64,000 nt of DNA from Straminergon stramineum (GCA_963920665.1 OY987272.1:16745001-16809000), one strand, 5' to 3'; positions 32,781 to 44,635 are shown, counted from the first letter of the stretch. Numbers and translations: made by a program. The notes: a model not told the origin generated them from the letters alone.

Positions 32781-35321
32781 CCTAACCTTTTAAGGTTTTC
32801 TCCAACAGCTGTCTCAACAAGAGTCAATCTCTCCTGATATTCATGGCTTCCTTGCACCCCATCTGCGCAAACTGAACCCACAAACCACTTCAATTCAACG
32901 CAAACACATCACAAAACTCTGACTTAATTCGTCACAGCAGCAGCTACTAACCTGCAACCTGCATGAACCTAATCTCTACATACGCTTTCGTCATGCTTTC
33001 ATAACCCCAAGAGCTCAAGACACTGTCCCTTTAAAACTTGGCTTGACACAGCAGCTCAAAACCAGAAGCCATGTCCATCCATGTCCATTGAAAAATCACA
33101 GCAAACACACGAAATAGCCCTCCAAGCGGTACAAACACAACAACAATAAAAACATGCACGTCCACAGCCATTGCTGCAACCCAAAGACAAGCAACTTCAA
33201 CAAGGAGAGTCGCAAAGTGTTTCGCTAGTTACCAGTCGTTCCTTGTCGGTGTCTGCGCGGTTTCCAATGCCAAAGCTATTTGTTTGGTGCACAACGTACT
33301 TTCGCAAGGAAGATTAGTACTCACAAGCAGGCCAGCAGGAACTAACTTACAAGCCTCCCCTCTACCCTGAAACTGAAACTGAAACTGAAACTTTGGTCGG
33401 TAACTAAGTTAAGTTAATAAGTTAGAGAATTGCTTCAGACACAGGCATGTTTCTGGTGGTGCAGACTAGACAGAGTTTGGTTCTGGAAGACTTGGGCAGG
33501 CACGCGGCGGGGCGGGCGTCACGCACGTACTGACAGACTCTGTTTCTGACGAGAACCCAAAAGATCAGTACTGAAGCCATTGTAGGTAAGAACTAACTTA
33601 TTGTAGCTTTAAAACTGCGAAAATGGTTTGAACTTTGAAAGGGACTGACGGAAATGCCGTGACTGTGCAAGTGCAAATGGGCATGCATTCACTGTGAGTA
33701 GTGGGGTTGTCTGATTACGAAATTGCGTGAAGAATAATTTCGTATATTGGTGTGCATGTTCCGAGAATTTCTGCCGCGTGGAGGCTGTCGTCATGACCGA
33801 CTCCCCCCTTCCAGATCCCCCGGATTTCCCCCCTTCCGTGACACCGCTAATTGGTTGAAGAATAATGCCGACTTTTCTGAAGTACTATATTCTATATTTA
33901 AAAAAATAGTCTTTTCTTCAAAATAAGCTTGTGCCTGGTCTGTCCGAATGATCCGAGTTGCAACTGCCTGTCAGCCAGTGGTCCCAAATGTGATTTTTTA
34001 ATTCTTTTCTTTGGGGACCACATGAAAGTACAGTAATTTCATTTGCAAGAGAATAGTCATAGAATAGGTACATGAAACCCCAGTTGAAACAATTGACAAA
34101 TAATGCCGGTGAAATAAGAATTCAATACCGGTTCAGGAAATGAAGCGGTCATTTGAATTTGGTTCAGGGTTTCAATTTGATTCCAATGAAGTCGAGCCCA
34201 TAACTGACCTAGCAACATGTTGTCTTCGCACGTTCTGACGACTTCCTGTGATTGACTAGCAATGTGAACATCGTGCACTAGTACCGTCTGCAAAACGTGC
34301 CACATATAGCAACTCTGTTGAGTCTTTGGCCCTTTCCACAATTTCAGAATATCATACAGAAATACCGACAGACAAAATTACCGACACATTTATTGAAGGC
34401 ATCCGTCTGGAAGTTCACATATGCATGTTTGGAATACATCTTGATGATCCAAATGTTCATAAATTTTTGTTTAGAACGTAGCATTTCGTGATTTATGTAC
34501 GGAGTATTCAATTGGGGGTCATGTTTAGTAGCAATGGCATATTCAGGTCCATTGGAATTTAGTCAGTAACGTACTCTAGTAAGTTGGCCATTGGAGCTCT
34601 CTCTCTCAAATATTTACAGTACAAATCTCTGTCAACAACGACTGCTGAGGGTTTGGGGGACCAATTTGGACACGCAAGCTCTGTAGCCCCAATGATGATG
34701 ATTTATCACCCACACAGCTTGCTTGTGTGTACAGAAGAATCTTCTGTTTTTTCAGATGTAATAAGGTAGCTATTAACCCTGAAAGAACGAACCTATAACC
34801 ACATTTTTAAATTTCAGAGTCCTTTACTTTATACTATACTCCCATTTTGCATCTATAGCTCATATGAATAAATTTTTTACATTTATTCTTCTAGAGATAT
34901 GATTACATGGTAGGTCATAAGAAATAATTCAGATTCTTTTGTGAAACTTTTTCAATTATCATGAATTTTTGAATAACGCGTGAAAAAAATTCACACCAAA
35001 TCCAAAATATGATTTTAAAATCTGAAAATTTCTCCATACATATTATTTTGTGCAAAATATAAGCTAAACTATGCAAAATTTCAAAACAAGAAATAGGGCA
35101 TCAAAGATTCAGTTCAATAATCTCTACTCAAGTCAGTCAAATGCCACTAAAACTCTTCAACAAAAACGCCGCTAATCCACCGTAAAGCCAAACATACATG
35201 CCGGAATTTTCCCATACAATCGTGTCAAGATTCCGAGTTTCGAAAGCACTCATTCAAACAGCGAGCCTCCATTATCTTGACAGAGTGGCCAAGCCCACAG
35301 AGCTTTTTTCTTTGGAGTAAG
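32781..35321. other. Intergenic region between the WD40 and B3 genes
   Basis: The first part, to roughly 33300, is gene-like in composition and should hold the promoter and 5' UTR of the minus-strand WD40 gene. The remainder shows no recognisable gene; the open frames are short and without family resemblance. A solitary TTAACCCTGAAAG at about 34775 resembles one end of the TTAA elements, but no partner end was found. Confidence 0.4.
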
Positions 35322-38300
35322 TTATGCTTCGTAAGCCTGATTTGTACCACCGGGTGTGTGGGCTTGGGCTGGCGATGGCGATGGCGATGGCGATGGGGAT
35401 GGGGATGGGGATCCATTAGCAGTCCCAACTATGTCGTTGTCTCCTTGCAGGACTTTGTAATGTCGCGTCCAGTCGAGCACGATGGGCCTCGTTAACTTGA
35501 TCACGCGGAAGATGTAAACTCCGAGGCGAATGCTGGCCATGGTGGGGATGGGCGGGGGGAAGCACTCGAACACGCACACATCGCCTTCCTCCAGGCAGTG
35601 GCTGCGGGAGAAGTTCCGCCAGCCTCTGCAGTCGAGTTGAGATTGGGAGCCCAGCCACAGGGCCTTGCAATTCGTAGGCACTTCGTCACACACCAAGGTC
35701 ACGCGCACGGCGTGGGAGGGCAGATTCGAATGCTTTGCGAAGTCCGCGGGGATGTCCTGCACAGGGCAACCCACACATTTGGGCCTCAAATGCTTGCATT
35801 GCATGGATGGATGCACATGCTTGCATTGCATATTACAGCAGAGTAGGTTTAGGGTTTGTGCAATCACTAGTTGAAAGAAACCCAGAAAACCTAGCCATGT
35901 TAAACCCTGCCAATTGGAATGCCACTGTTTAAACTGAAAACCCGTCCAATTGTACTTCGAATGCTTGGATTGCGTGTTTATTTTCTAATGATGTACTGTA
36001 GAAGAGTAAATTTAGGGTTTATACTTTCACTAATAGAATCCCCCAGAAAAGTTAGCTATGTTCAACCCTGCCAATTGAAATCCCACTGTGTTTAACGTAA
36101 ACCCCTGCCAATTGGAATACTCCAGTTTTTAACGTAAGCCCTGCCAATGGAATTCAGCTAGATTTTCTGGAATACCTTTAGAAGTGGTATTCTCTATTTA
36201 TTTGTGTCCATGAAACTATTATTCAACTTGAGCGTGGATAGACACACGTCAATACGATTGTACTTCAAATTCTTGCATGGAAGTGTTTTTATTCTAACGA
36301 TATACACGAGTGGATTCAGTTATTGTACTACATGAGCATGAAAAAAAACCCATTCCGGGGCACACAATGAGAGGGAATTGATATTAATTTACCATGATGA
36401 AATTGGTGTAAACCTGGGAGCTCTTCATGACTGTCATGAAATTCGGGTTATGAATCTTTCTGACCCATACTTGAGCTGCTATGAGAGCTCTCTCTCGGTC
36501 TAAGGGAAATACTTGCCAACGTTTCGACTCCAGCACACAGGTATTGGTTGTTGACGCAACTCTGGCTTGGATGCTGATGTTCTTTTCTTTCTCAGGAGTT
36601 GTAAATTCTGGATCTGCAATGGTGGACTGAAGTACTGTTTCTTTTTCTTTCACATTTTCATGTAAAACTGGCATGTTTGGATTCTCCTCTTTCTCCGTCC
36701 CCGGCTCTGTCTTGGTCACATCCAATTCATGTGCCTCGAAGATGCTATATGAGGTTTTGCTTTCGATGAGATCTTGCTCATCATCTTCTATTTGTTTAAG
36801 ATTTTCTTCGTCGCCAGCTTGTTTCAGGCCTTGCTTCAACGGATGCTTGCTGTCTGTCTGATCTCTATCAGCGGAGTTGATGACCACAGGATACTCGAAA
36901 TCATTATCCGGTGATAATCCGAAAGAGAATCCTCCTTCCTCTTCTTGCATCTGTCCTGGACTAGGGTTTTCGTTGTGTTTTCCGTTGACATCCTCAGCCT
37001 TGCTGTTTTCAGTGCTCTCATACATCTTCGACATCTCTTTGATGGTTTGTCGAAGTGTAACTGGACTCGAATCAACTGCATTGTGGGCAGTCACAGGTTC
37101 ATTGTCAGCAGCAGCTGCTTTGTACGCCAAAGGAGTTTTGTAGGATTGCAACACTTTGGCTTTCGGACGATTGTCACGGATTCCAGAATCCTGTCCCGTC
37201 CTTAGGAAGGTCGCCGTCTTCGTGGCTTTGTCAGCTTCCAAGTCCTCTTGTTTTTTTTCTACTTCTTTTGGAGTAGAGTCCTGCACTGGAACAATAGTTT
37301 CCAACTTTCTCTCCACAATCACACAAGCTTGAGGAGTAGTTTTGTCAAGCTCTGAGTGTTCGTCTTCGTCTTCCTCCTCTTTCACCATCATCATGTCCTC
37401 GTCACAAAGAGTCTGAGCTTCTCTTGAGAGTGGATCACTCGCATACTCAATTATTTTTTCCATTTTAGCTTTGACCACTGCTTTTTCAGCCGTGCCCTTC
37501 GTCGTTTCCTGCAGATCCTCAAGTAAATACTGACGCGTCGTGCTGAAAATATTTGAGAACTGCCGAAGGGGGTCATCACTGGGTCGCTGCTTCTCTTCTT
37601 CATCAAAAGACTCGTTCTCTTGAACAACATAATCGTCTTCACCATCACTAGTAATCTCTTGGTGGCTTTTCGCATCTACAACTTTGTGATCCTCACCCGC
37701 CTGGGTAGCAAAAGCCTTCGACCTTGGGGTAATGAAATCTTCGTCTTCCTCCTCCCCCACTTGCCCGAAGAAATGCCCAAGCAGACTGGATCTTACAGGA
37801 GCCTTCTCGTTGTCACTGTCGAGATCAATAGTAACCACTTGATCCTCTCTTCCATCCTTCTCTTCATGACTCTCCCACTGCTTGGTTTCCTCCGAGAATC
37901 TCAGCTTAGCTGCAGGCTCTTTGAAGCTGGTGACCCCTCTCTTAGCAGGTGTGTTCCACCTGTCCACGATGTTGGACATGATACTCTTGCCGATCCCAGC
38001 GAGCTCCGCCATGTCTACCTTTCGTTTTTTGGAGCGACCCTGCATCAGAGGCGGAGTACTGGGAGCTGCATACATCCCTGTGACTGTCGCCTTTCTGGCG
38101 CTTCCTCGGACATCGCCATGGCGGTTGAAGATTTCCACAATGAAGTGGGAAGGCTTGGTGAGACGGAAGCGAAGCTGATCGCCTTCTCGAAGGTGATGGT
38201 CATGTGCAAACGCTCGCCAGCCAGGGTGCAGAACGGATCTGTCGGAGGCTTCCACTTTCCATTGGTTTCCACTCGGCCCCACCAGCGTTATGGGCTTGCC

Positions 38301-38999
38301 CTTCGGGACTGAGTTAGGATACTCCTCCGCGAATGTGCCAGGAATGCACTGCAACAGGAACATGAAATTCCAATAATTAAGTCGTTATTTCCTGCATTGG
38401 GAACTGGATGAAGCTCTATCGTAGGTATTCACTCGCAAATGAATGATGTGTGCAGGTCTTAGTAGACCTGATTTGGGGTCATGTTGGATTTTATTACCTT
38501 TTTTTTCAAGACGTACTTGAACTCTCGATAGAGCATGAGTCTCTGGAGTAGGTAAAGGCAGTTCATTACCGAGATTGATTTTGTAGAGTAATTGAACTGG
38601 TGTGTTGTGCATGAAACGAATGTAGTTGCAAGAACTTCCCTGAGCATCAATCAAGTTTTCATGTACATTCGCATGCTATACTGATGAATGTTCTTCTGGA
38701 GCATGCTTGAGCAAAAGTAGGTGAAATTTTGGAATTTAACTGCTGGTGGCATGACTACTGATAGAATTGGTTAAATCTTAGGAATTGAGGCTGGAGTAAT
38801 TGTGACTTACAAGGGCAGCATGTGGCGAATGGTGCAAGGCGAACTTGGTCACCTTCCTTTCGAAGTGTGGCCAGCTTCTATCTGGATCGAACTTCTCCTC
38901 CTCCAGATCTTGGTCTCCATGGATCAGGTTGCATCGGTGCGTGCATTTCGCACAAGCCGGTCGTATATGGACAACCTCCTCATTCTCCTGTGCAACCAT
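35322..38999 (-). CDS. Double B3-domain DNA-binding protein with long acidic linker, 3 exons
   Basis: A plant-specific B3 (REM-like) nuclear protein of 859 residues. Exons on the minus strand: 38999-38811, 38348-36393, 35756-35322 (stop TAA); all junctions are phase 0. The N terminus (about 1-40) has C16, C19 and C23, a possible metal site. B3 domain 1 spans about residues 45-140, split by intron 1: HFERKVTKFALHHSPHAAL then CIPGTFAEEYPNSVPKG, WRAFAHDHHLREGDQLRFRL and FIVEIFNRHG. A SV40-like nuclear localisation signal (SKKRKVD) lies at about 169-175. A linker of about 520 residues is rich in Glu, Asp, Lys and Ser and probably disordered. B3 domain 2 spans about 698-808, split by intron 2: NPNFMTVMKSSQVYTNF then IPADFAKHSNLPSHAV and CLEEGDVCVFE. 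The C-terminal tail is an (SP)n run encoded by a GATGGC/GATGGG hexanucleotide tract. Target sites are unknown. Confidence 0.9.
35371..35412 (+). repeat. Hexanucleotide repeat (GATGGC/GATGGG)n encoding a Ser-Pro run
   Basis: About seven hexamers of GATGGC and GATGGG lie inside exon 3 of the minus-strand B3 gene and encode an alternating Ser-Pro run of about seven pairs near the C terminus. Such coding microsatellites vary in length by slippage without shifting the frame. Confidence 0.85.
35790..36310 (-). repeat. Tandem array in intron 2 of the B3 gene, period about 163 bp
   Basis: TTTAGGGTTTGTGCAATCAC at 35848 recurs as TTTAGGGTTTATACTTTCAC at 36011, a period of 163 bp. Within the array, AACCCTGCCAATTGGAAT-like blocks occur four times (about 35906-36150). 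A partial third unit is marked by TTGTACTTCAAATTCTTGCA at about 36258. Copies are diverged and lie wholly within the intron. Confidence 0.8.
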
Positions 39000-39871
39000 T
39001 TTGCAGAATTTGGCTTTCCAAGGACGTTGCAGCTAGAAAGCTTACACAGCAGCACTAGCCTACCGATTCTGTTGCTCGAGACTGAAGGCTAACAATACTC
39101 TCATTCAGAGAACCTTGAGTAAGAGAGTATTCTGCTCAGACAGGTTCCACTATGACACCAACAGAACAACACTCGTAAAGCTAAATGGAGCTGAAGCAAC
39201 TTAGCAAAAATGAGGGCCTGAATTGTCCAAGAAGTACTGAGCAGACTGAGCTGTGCTCACTCATTGTACAAGTAATGAGAGCTCCGCACACACAGACATG
39301 AACCTCATTAATGAAGAGCTTCCAGGTACTTCGCTTAAGATGTCACTGCAATTTCGATTGTTTACCGTTCATTTCGACAATCTTGACAGCCATGATGAAA
39401 TTGTACCCAATACTGCTTCAGTACCAATTCCTAAGCTTCTGCTTCAAACTGTCTCATGATTTGTACAGTGATTATGTCCCTTACGGAAGGTTTTCAGTCG
39501 TACTATCAAAGCATGATGCTCATCCGATCTGACAACTTGGTAACAAGCAGTTAATTATCTCGTTTGATTTTTTCGGCAGTCAGATCTAGTATGTGGTACT
39601 GATCTCGACATCTTGTTCCACGGTGCCATAAATTAGTATTTAGTGAGGATATCTGGCATGGGGATACTGCTCAAGAGCTTCACCGTCGACCTTGTTACGG
39701 CAAATCAGCCAAACTGGGCCTCCCCTCGTGTAATGGTATGATTCTTGAGATTGTTTCAGCAAGAAAGCAGTTTTGGTCATGTACCTACAATATTGTTTCA
39801 ACTTTGATGTTGTTTTCGTTCCTCAATCAGTGTGATATATCTTCGATTTTAAAGCTATCCGAAAACAAGCG
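39000..39871. other. Divergent intergenic region between the B3 and ADD genes
   Basis: The B3 gene (minus) and the ADD gene (plus) start about 870 bp apart and point away from each other, so both promoters must lie here. No TATA box, operator or RNA gene was recognised; open frames are short. Confidence 0.4.
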
Positions 39872-42800
39872 ATGAAGTCCAAGCGGCCAATACCACTGAG
39901 CAGAGAAGCAAGATGGAGGAACAAAGTAAAAACCTGGCCAAACATGAGCTCGCGGATGGCTGACAGCAGCAGTGACAGCACCAGCAGCGAAGAAGAATCT
40001 GAGGGACCTTCAAGGGAAGCATCTGAAGCTCCTGATGTGCACCCGAAAACATGGCAGGAAGATGACGTGAAACCGAATCAAGAGGACCTCAGCGAGGCTT
40101 TGAATGCAGGAATTAGAGTTCCACCCGAAGACAGTGCTACTGCGGTTTTGAATTCTAAGGTCTGTTACAATCGCATTCTTTACAAGTCATTTTTATAAAC
40201 TCTTGTTCTTGATCAAATTGGTGGATCTTAATGGAGGTATATAGTGGTCATGGCGCTTGTCTTCTCACGTATAGTTGTGGATTTGAAATCCGGAATTAGA
40301 GTTCCTGCCGAAGAAGACAGTACTACTCTGGTTTTGAATTCAGAGGTCAGTTACAATGGCATTCTTTACAAGTCATTTCATGAACTCGTCTTCTTCTTCA
40401 AAGTGGTGACTCTTGCTGGACGTATAGAGTGGTCATGACGCTTGTTTTCTCAGGTATCCGGGTGTTGTTTTTGTGCTTGTTCTTCTCAGATTGGAAAAGC
40501 TGCAACATGTCTTTCGAGTGACAACCCTGGAAAGACTGCCTACTATTCAATGAAAAGTGAGCTTCATGATGGGACAGGGGTATCCGGTCCGACCTCTGGA
40601 GACATCAACCACACTGGAAGTGAAAAGCCTCCTCAAAGAAGAAGTTTCGATTGTACTGTCTGCGGGAAGAAACTCTTTTCGGTGTGGAAGATTCAGGAGC
40701 ACCCGGACCTTGGAGTGGGCGTTTGCAGAGCCTGCTACACTTTTCTCTTCAGCAGTCCATATACCAAGGTAACTCCTCAATTTCGAACTTAAGGTTTTCA
40801 AATCACGTACGCTGTGCATTTGCAGAAAATATTTCAGAATTGGTTGCACTTCCATTACGCTGTAATGAGGTTGCAATCAACTTGCTGTTTACAGGGATTT
40901 GGTACAAGCTTTCCCTAGAGAATACTCTTGCATGGACCAAAGACTCATGGTTTGAAAATGACTAATTCAATTGCTCATCTTAAGAAAAGTCTAGTTCAGA
41001 TGAGGATATATATTATATGGGTAGAACTGCTGCCCAACATTGCACGTGCTAGTTAGAAATGAAATAAAACGGAACCCAACATCTGACGCACTACAAACTG
41101 GTTAAAAAAAACATGAGGCACCTTGTAGGACATGATCGATTGCTCGGAGGAGCAATGCCGGTGGTGCGGCCAAGGTGGCCGGATTGTCATGTGCGACAAA
41201 TGTGACAAATCATTCTGCGAGTCCTGCATCGTGCGCAACTACGGCCCCAAGACGCTGGCACTCATCGTCTCCAGCAATTGGAGCTGTTTCTGCTGCGATC
41301 CAGAGCTTCTGCGTGTTCCCATCGACGAACTCAAAGAGTTTCAAAATTCGGCACGCCAACTCTCAGGAACGAACAACTTCGCCTTCAAACGAAAAGGTGC
41401 TTCTTGGGCAGAACAACTGATAACCAGGTAATTATGGCCTGCTCCTCTGCTCAGGGGACTCTTCTTCTAAGCCCTTCTGCTTTGAAGATGACTGATGATA
41501 TTGTAATTCAAAGGAGGTTATATTTTAGGTCACCAGAATCAGTGAAGAGCGTTGCTGTCTGGGTTGGTCAAAATTTTTTTAAATTGAACCTAAACGTGGT
41601 CCCAAATGGATTTGACTTCAAATGGATAAAAGAACATGAGGTCCAACTTGGGCCTCCTGATCCCTTAGGGCCTAGCCTGTTTCATCATCAAACATGGAAC
41701 CAAATCCAGTGACCGAGTCCCTAATATTGCACAATATATATACACTAAAATAGGAAATGACTTCGAACATTGTATAAATTGAATATGCAGGGATGCAAGT
41801 GAGGACAGTATTCTGGGGACCGAAGGTGGAGGTGCAACTATTGCGGTTTTGTTGGATCAAGAAGAGGTTAGTAGTTAGAACATGCTTCCACTGTTTACTT
41901 GTTGTGATCTTTGCCATTCCCGGAGTCAATTTTAACTACGTATACGGTACTGTGGACCAAGGTAATTAGGACAGGTTACTGAAAGACGTAAACTTTGAAG
42001 CTTAGCGTATATCCTTCTTGACAGAATTGTTGTGGGACACATTATTGTTTCACCTCCTGCAATTGAACACCCACAGTACATAGTGTGTTCAGCTTCTAAG
42101 TAACAGAATAAATTCCAGAGAACAGACTGTCTGGAAAAATGCTGAATGTTTCAATGTTGGGGATGGCAGGAGCGGCGGAAACAACACAAGGGAATGTGGA
42201 CTAACTCACGCAGAGTGAAGTCTATAGCTCACATTTCTCGCAGGAATAACAAGAAGGTTACCAGCTCGTTCAATCCTGCGTTGCACACGAAAGTCCACCG
42301 GCATACTGCAACAACCGAAGTAAAACAGGAGCCTTGGGTCGCAATTGATCAACAAGCTCCAGCTTCCGCTCCAACGAAAGTAAAACAACATCATTGGGTG
42401 GAAACTGATAAACAAGCTCCAGCTTCAGCAACAACCGAAGTAAAACAGAAACATGAGGTGGTAATTGATATACAAGCTCCAGCTTCTGCAACCCCTGCAA
42501 CAAGGACTTGGATCCGACCTCATCAGGTTTGCCTCCAGTCACTTTAAGAGGACCAAGAGGCCCCAAAATCATCATTGTTTATGTTTTTCTTGGAGTTTAG
42601 AATCTGTCGTGTGGAACCTTTCTGTTGCCAACATGGTTTTTGTTTTTAGGCCAAAACACCTGCAGTGTTCTTTACTGGTTCTGGTGATGAAAAGTATAGT
42701 CTCATCTGAATTATATTTCTTACAATATGATCAATTGAATTTGACTGTAAGTCCCTGGTTCTCGGTCCTAGGGTTGATATCTCCATGTCAGTGTGCAAGG

Positions 42801-43162
42801 ACTTCTAAATTCTTCATTGTCCAGAAATCCGTGAATGGTACACATCACGCAGCTTTGCTATGAAAATCTAGCTTTCAATAATGGTCCCTGTCTGTTTGAA
42901 ATTTTGTTGAGTACTTGATTACTAATTGCAGTGGGAGCAAAAGCGTAAAGAGGCAGCCGAGAGAAGGAAACGGGCTGCTGAGGCTGAGCTTCTAAAGAAC
43001 GTCGGCGACGATGGTCCTAAGCATACCAATTCAAACATTTCAGAAGATCACCAACACAATGCTCGCTGCAAAGAAGAAGATGCTCGTCCAAAGGTGCCCA
43101 GCGATATTGCACAAGATCTTTCACATGCAATAGTCGGTAACGCAGGCAAAGTGAAGGAATAA
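39872..43162 (+). CDS. ADD-type (ATRX/DNMT3-like) zinc-finger protein lacking a helicase, 6 exons
   Basis: A predicted histone-tail reader of 509 residues. Exons: 39872-40159, 40490-40768, 41129-41427, 41791-41866, 42170-42526, 42932-43162 (TAA). The N terminus is basic then Ser/Glu-rich (residues about 31-50). The ADD domain spans about 148-260: a GATA-like finger with C151, C154, C175 and C178, then a PHD-like finger with C199/C202, C211/C214, C219/C222 and C242/C245. In ATRX and DNMT3 this module reads unmodified H3K4, often with H3K9 methylation. Known plant ADD proteins are ATRX-type SNF2 ATPases, but no helicase follows here: exon 5 encodes a basic stretch (RRNNKK) and three copies of a 20-residue repeat ending QAPASA, and exon 6 a Lys/Arg/Glu-rich probable coiled coil (EQKRKEAAERRKRAAEAELL). 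Phases agree at every junction. Function beyond histone binding is inference. Confidence 0.85.
40109..40457 (+). repeat. Two-copy duplication spanning the end of exon 1 and intron 1 of the ADD gene
   Basis: A unit of about 165 bp beginning GGAATTAGAGTTCC at 40109 (end of exon 1, donor and downstream intron) is repeated at 40292 with an offset of 183 bp. The second copy keeps the coding-like stretch and a GTCAGT donor-like site after TTGAATTCAGAG, but no upstream acceptor joins it in frame to exon 1. It is therefore best read as a duplicated pseudo-exon within intron 1. Confidence 0.8.
42310..42490 (+). repeat. Coding tandem repeat, 3 x 60 bp (20 residues) in ADD gene exon 5
   Basis: Three consecutive 60-bp units encode TEVKQEPWVAIDQQAPASA, TKVKQHHWVETDKQAPASA and TEVKQKHEVVIDIQAPASA with one linking residue each. 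The frame is kept, and changes between units are mainly amino acid replacements in the middle, while VKQ and QAPASA are kept. Confidence 0.9.
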
Positions 43163-44050
43163 TCTAATCCTAATCAGGTAGTAACTTAATTATGCGAATT
43201 TGAACAGAGATCCAACAACAGCACAACTCTTCATTCCAGTTTGTCATGGAACCATCTTTGAGCGCTCATGGACTTTCAATTGCTGAAGTTTCCCATGAGA
43301 AACTGAGGGACGATAGGGAGACACTGCCACTGGGTTAACCCCTGAAGGACCAAAATGTCCAATTTTTCCCTCATATATGTTTTTTTGAGCCAGCTTCAGA
43401 CAACTGAAGGCATCAAATCAGTACTACAAAAGCAGTTTAGACTTATCATGAAACAACTAGTCGAGGCTCAACAAGACATAGTAATTCAAGACCGGGACTC
43501 ACAATTACTCAAAAAGCTGAATTTTGGATGTAGACTAATGTGGCCAGTTCTATTATTAAACTTGTGAAATTTCTATATTTTCTCTTTGGTAAGTAATGGG
43601 AGCTTTCAATGCATCAAAGAACGCATCATTTGGAAGCCATATGCAAAAGTGATGTAGGATCCAACAAAAATTGGCAGGTTTTTCTACTCGAAAAGGTGCA
43701 TATTGAATTTGTGATGAACTGCATTGAAAAGTACACAGCATGATCATCTCACACAGTGGCGTTTAAGGCATGGCACGATTTCGGGGAGCCTAGCTTAAGT
43801 CTGATTGATACGTACGAAAGTTTCATTTCAGACACTTGTTTTAAACCCTAATCCCAAAGCTGGGAATATTATTACAGTGCATGCTTCGGTTTCAGGTCAT
43901 GTTATAAGCAGCCCATTGCAGTCCTTACACATCACCACATCCAATTTCAGTTCTGACAAGGAGGGAACTGAATTCCAGCAACGTAAACAAGTTCACTTGA
44001 CAATTGTGGGGTGCAGCTACCTAGCGAGCCCCCTGAAAGAGAGAAGCGCA
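43163..44050. other. Intergenic region between convergent ADD and membrane-protein genes
   Basis: This is the 3' side of both flanking genes, which converge here. No gene was recognised. TTAACCCCTGAAGGACC at about 43335 resembles a TTAA-element end, but no partner was found nearby. Confidence 0.4.
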
Positions 44051-44635
44051 TCAAGTTGAGCTACTTGAATCCTTGAAATCGTGGCTCAGAGACACTTGTT
44101 TCCTTGACTTGGCGTGGTCCAGTCGGGGCACGTCGATGGCCACTTTGTGCTCTGCATCGGTATCAAGATCGACGTCGCTCTTCACTGAAATGCACATTTT
44201 CTCACGAGGCAACTTGTTGCGCTTGAAGCAATCCTTCGGACTCCAGTCCGGATTCTTCTTCACCTTGCTGGCACACCAGCTGCGCAAAAATGTCAGAAAA
44301 AAAAGGGTAGTGAAGAACGACACCATGGCAATGATTGTAACGGTCGTGCTCGGGCCTCCACCGCCTCCTCCATCTGCTCCACCTCCTCCATCTACGAGTC
44401 TACCGCCTCTGCCACCACCGCCACCACCGCCTTTCAAAGAGCGTCGCCTTGGAACCTCGAGTGTTCCGAAGTGGAGAATCCCGAAAATACGATTCGAACC
44501 TTGCAATGAACTGTTTCCAGGAACTTCTACTGTGGAGTATTGTGGCGACGCCGAACTCGGTTGCGGACGACCAAGGACACAGACTGCAAGACTGAAACAC
44601 AGAATGGCAAGTAGCACCCTTCCAGATGGCTCCAT
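44051..44635 (-). CDS. Unrecognised single-pass membrane protein with signal peptide, single exon
   Basis: I do not recognise a family. The frame encodes 194 residues and is uninterrupted. Residues 1-22 (RVLLAILCFSLAVCVLG core) look like a signal peptide. Residues 23-68 form a short polar ectodomain with one potential N-glycosylation site (NSS at about 41). Residues 69-95 are almost pure glycine with a few Arg, Asp and Ala. Residues 98-117 form a hydrophobic membrane span (VTIIAMVSFFTTLFFLTF), followed by basic SKVKKN, giving an inside-positive type I topology. The cytoplasmic tail of about 75 residues is rich in Lys, Asp and Ser. The start at 44635 was preferred to an in-frame Met 15 codons upstream because it places the signal peptide at the N terminus. 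Codon use and lack of stops support a real gene, but nothing independent does. Confidence 0.6.
   Translation of the reverse strand: MEPSGRVLLAILCFSLAVCVLGRPQPSSASPQYSTVEVPGNSSLQGSNRIFGILHFGTLEVPRRRSLKGGGGGGGRGGRLVDGGGGADGGGGGGPSTTVTIIAMVSFFTTLFFLTFLRSWCASKVKKNPDWSPKDCFKRNKLPREKMCISVKSDVDLDTDAEHKVAIDVPRLDHAKSRKQVSLSHDFKDSSSST

Noticed and set aside
36384..38363. Treating the 659-codon minus-strand frame as an intact single-exon gene starting MFLLQC
   Set aside because: The first B3 strand is missing in that frame. A pyrimidine-rich acceptor precedes TGCATTCCTGG, and the exon at 38811-38999 supplies the missing strand in phase; likewise exon 3 completes the second B3.
43335..43351. TTAACCCCTGAAGGACC as the end of another TTAA element
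   Set aside because: No matching inverted end was found within about 1.5 kb in either direction, so a solitary match is not enough.
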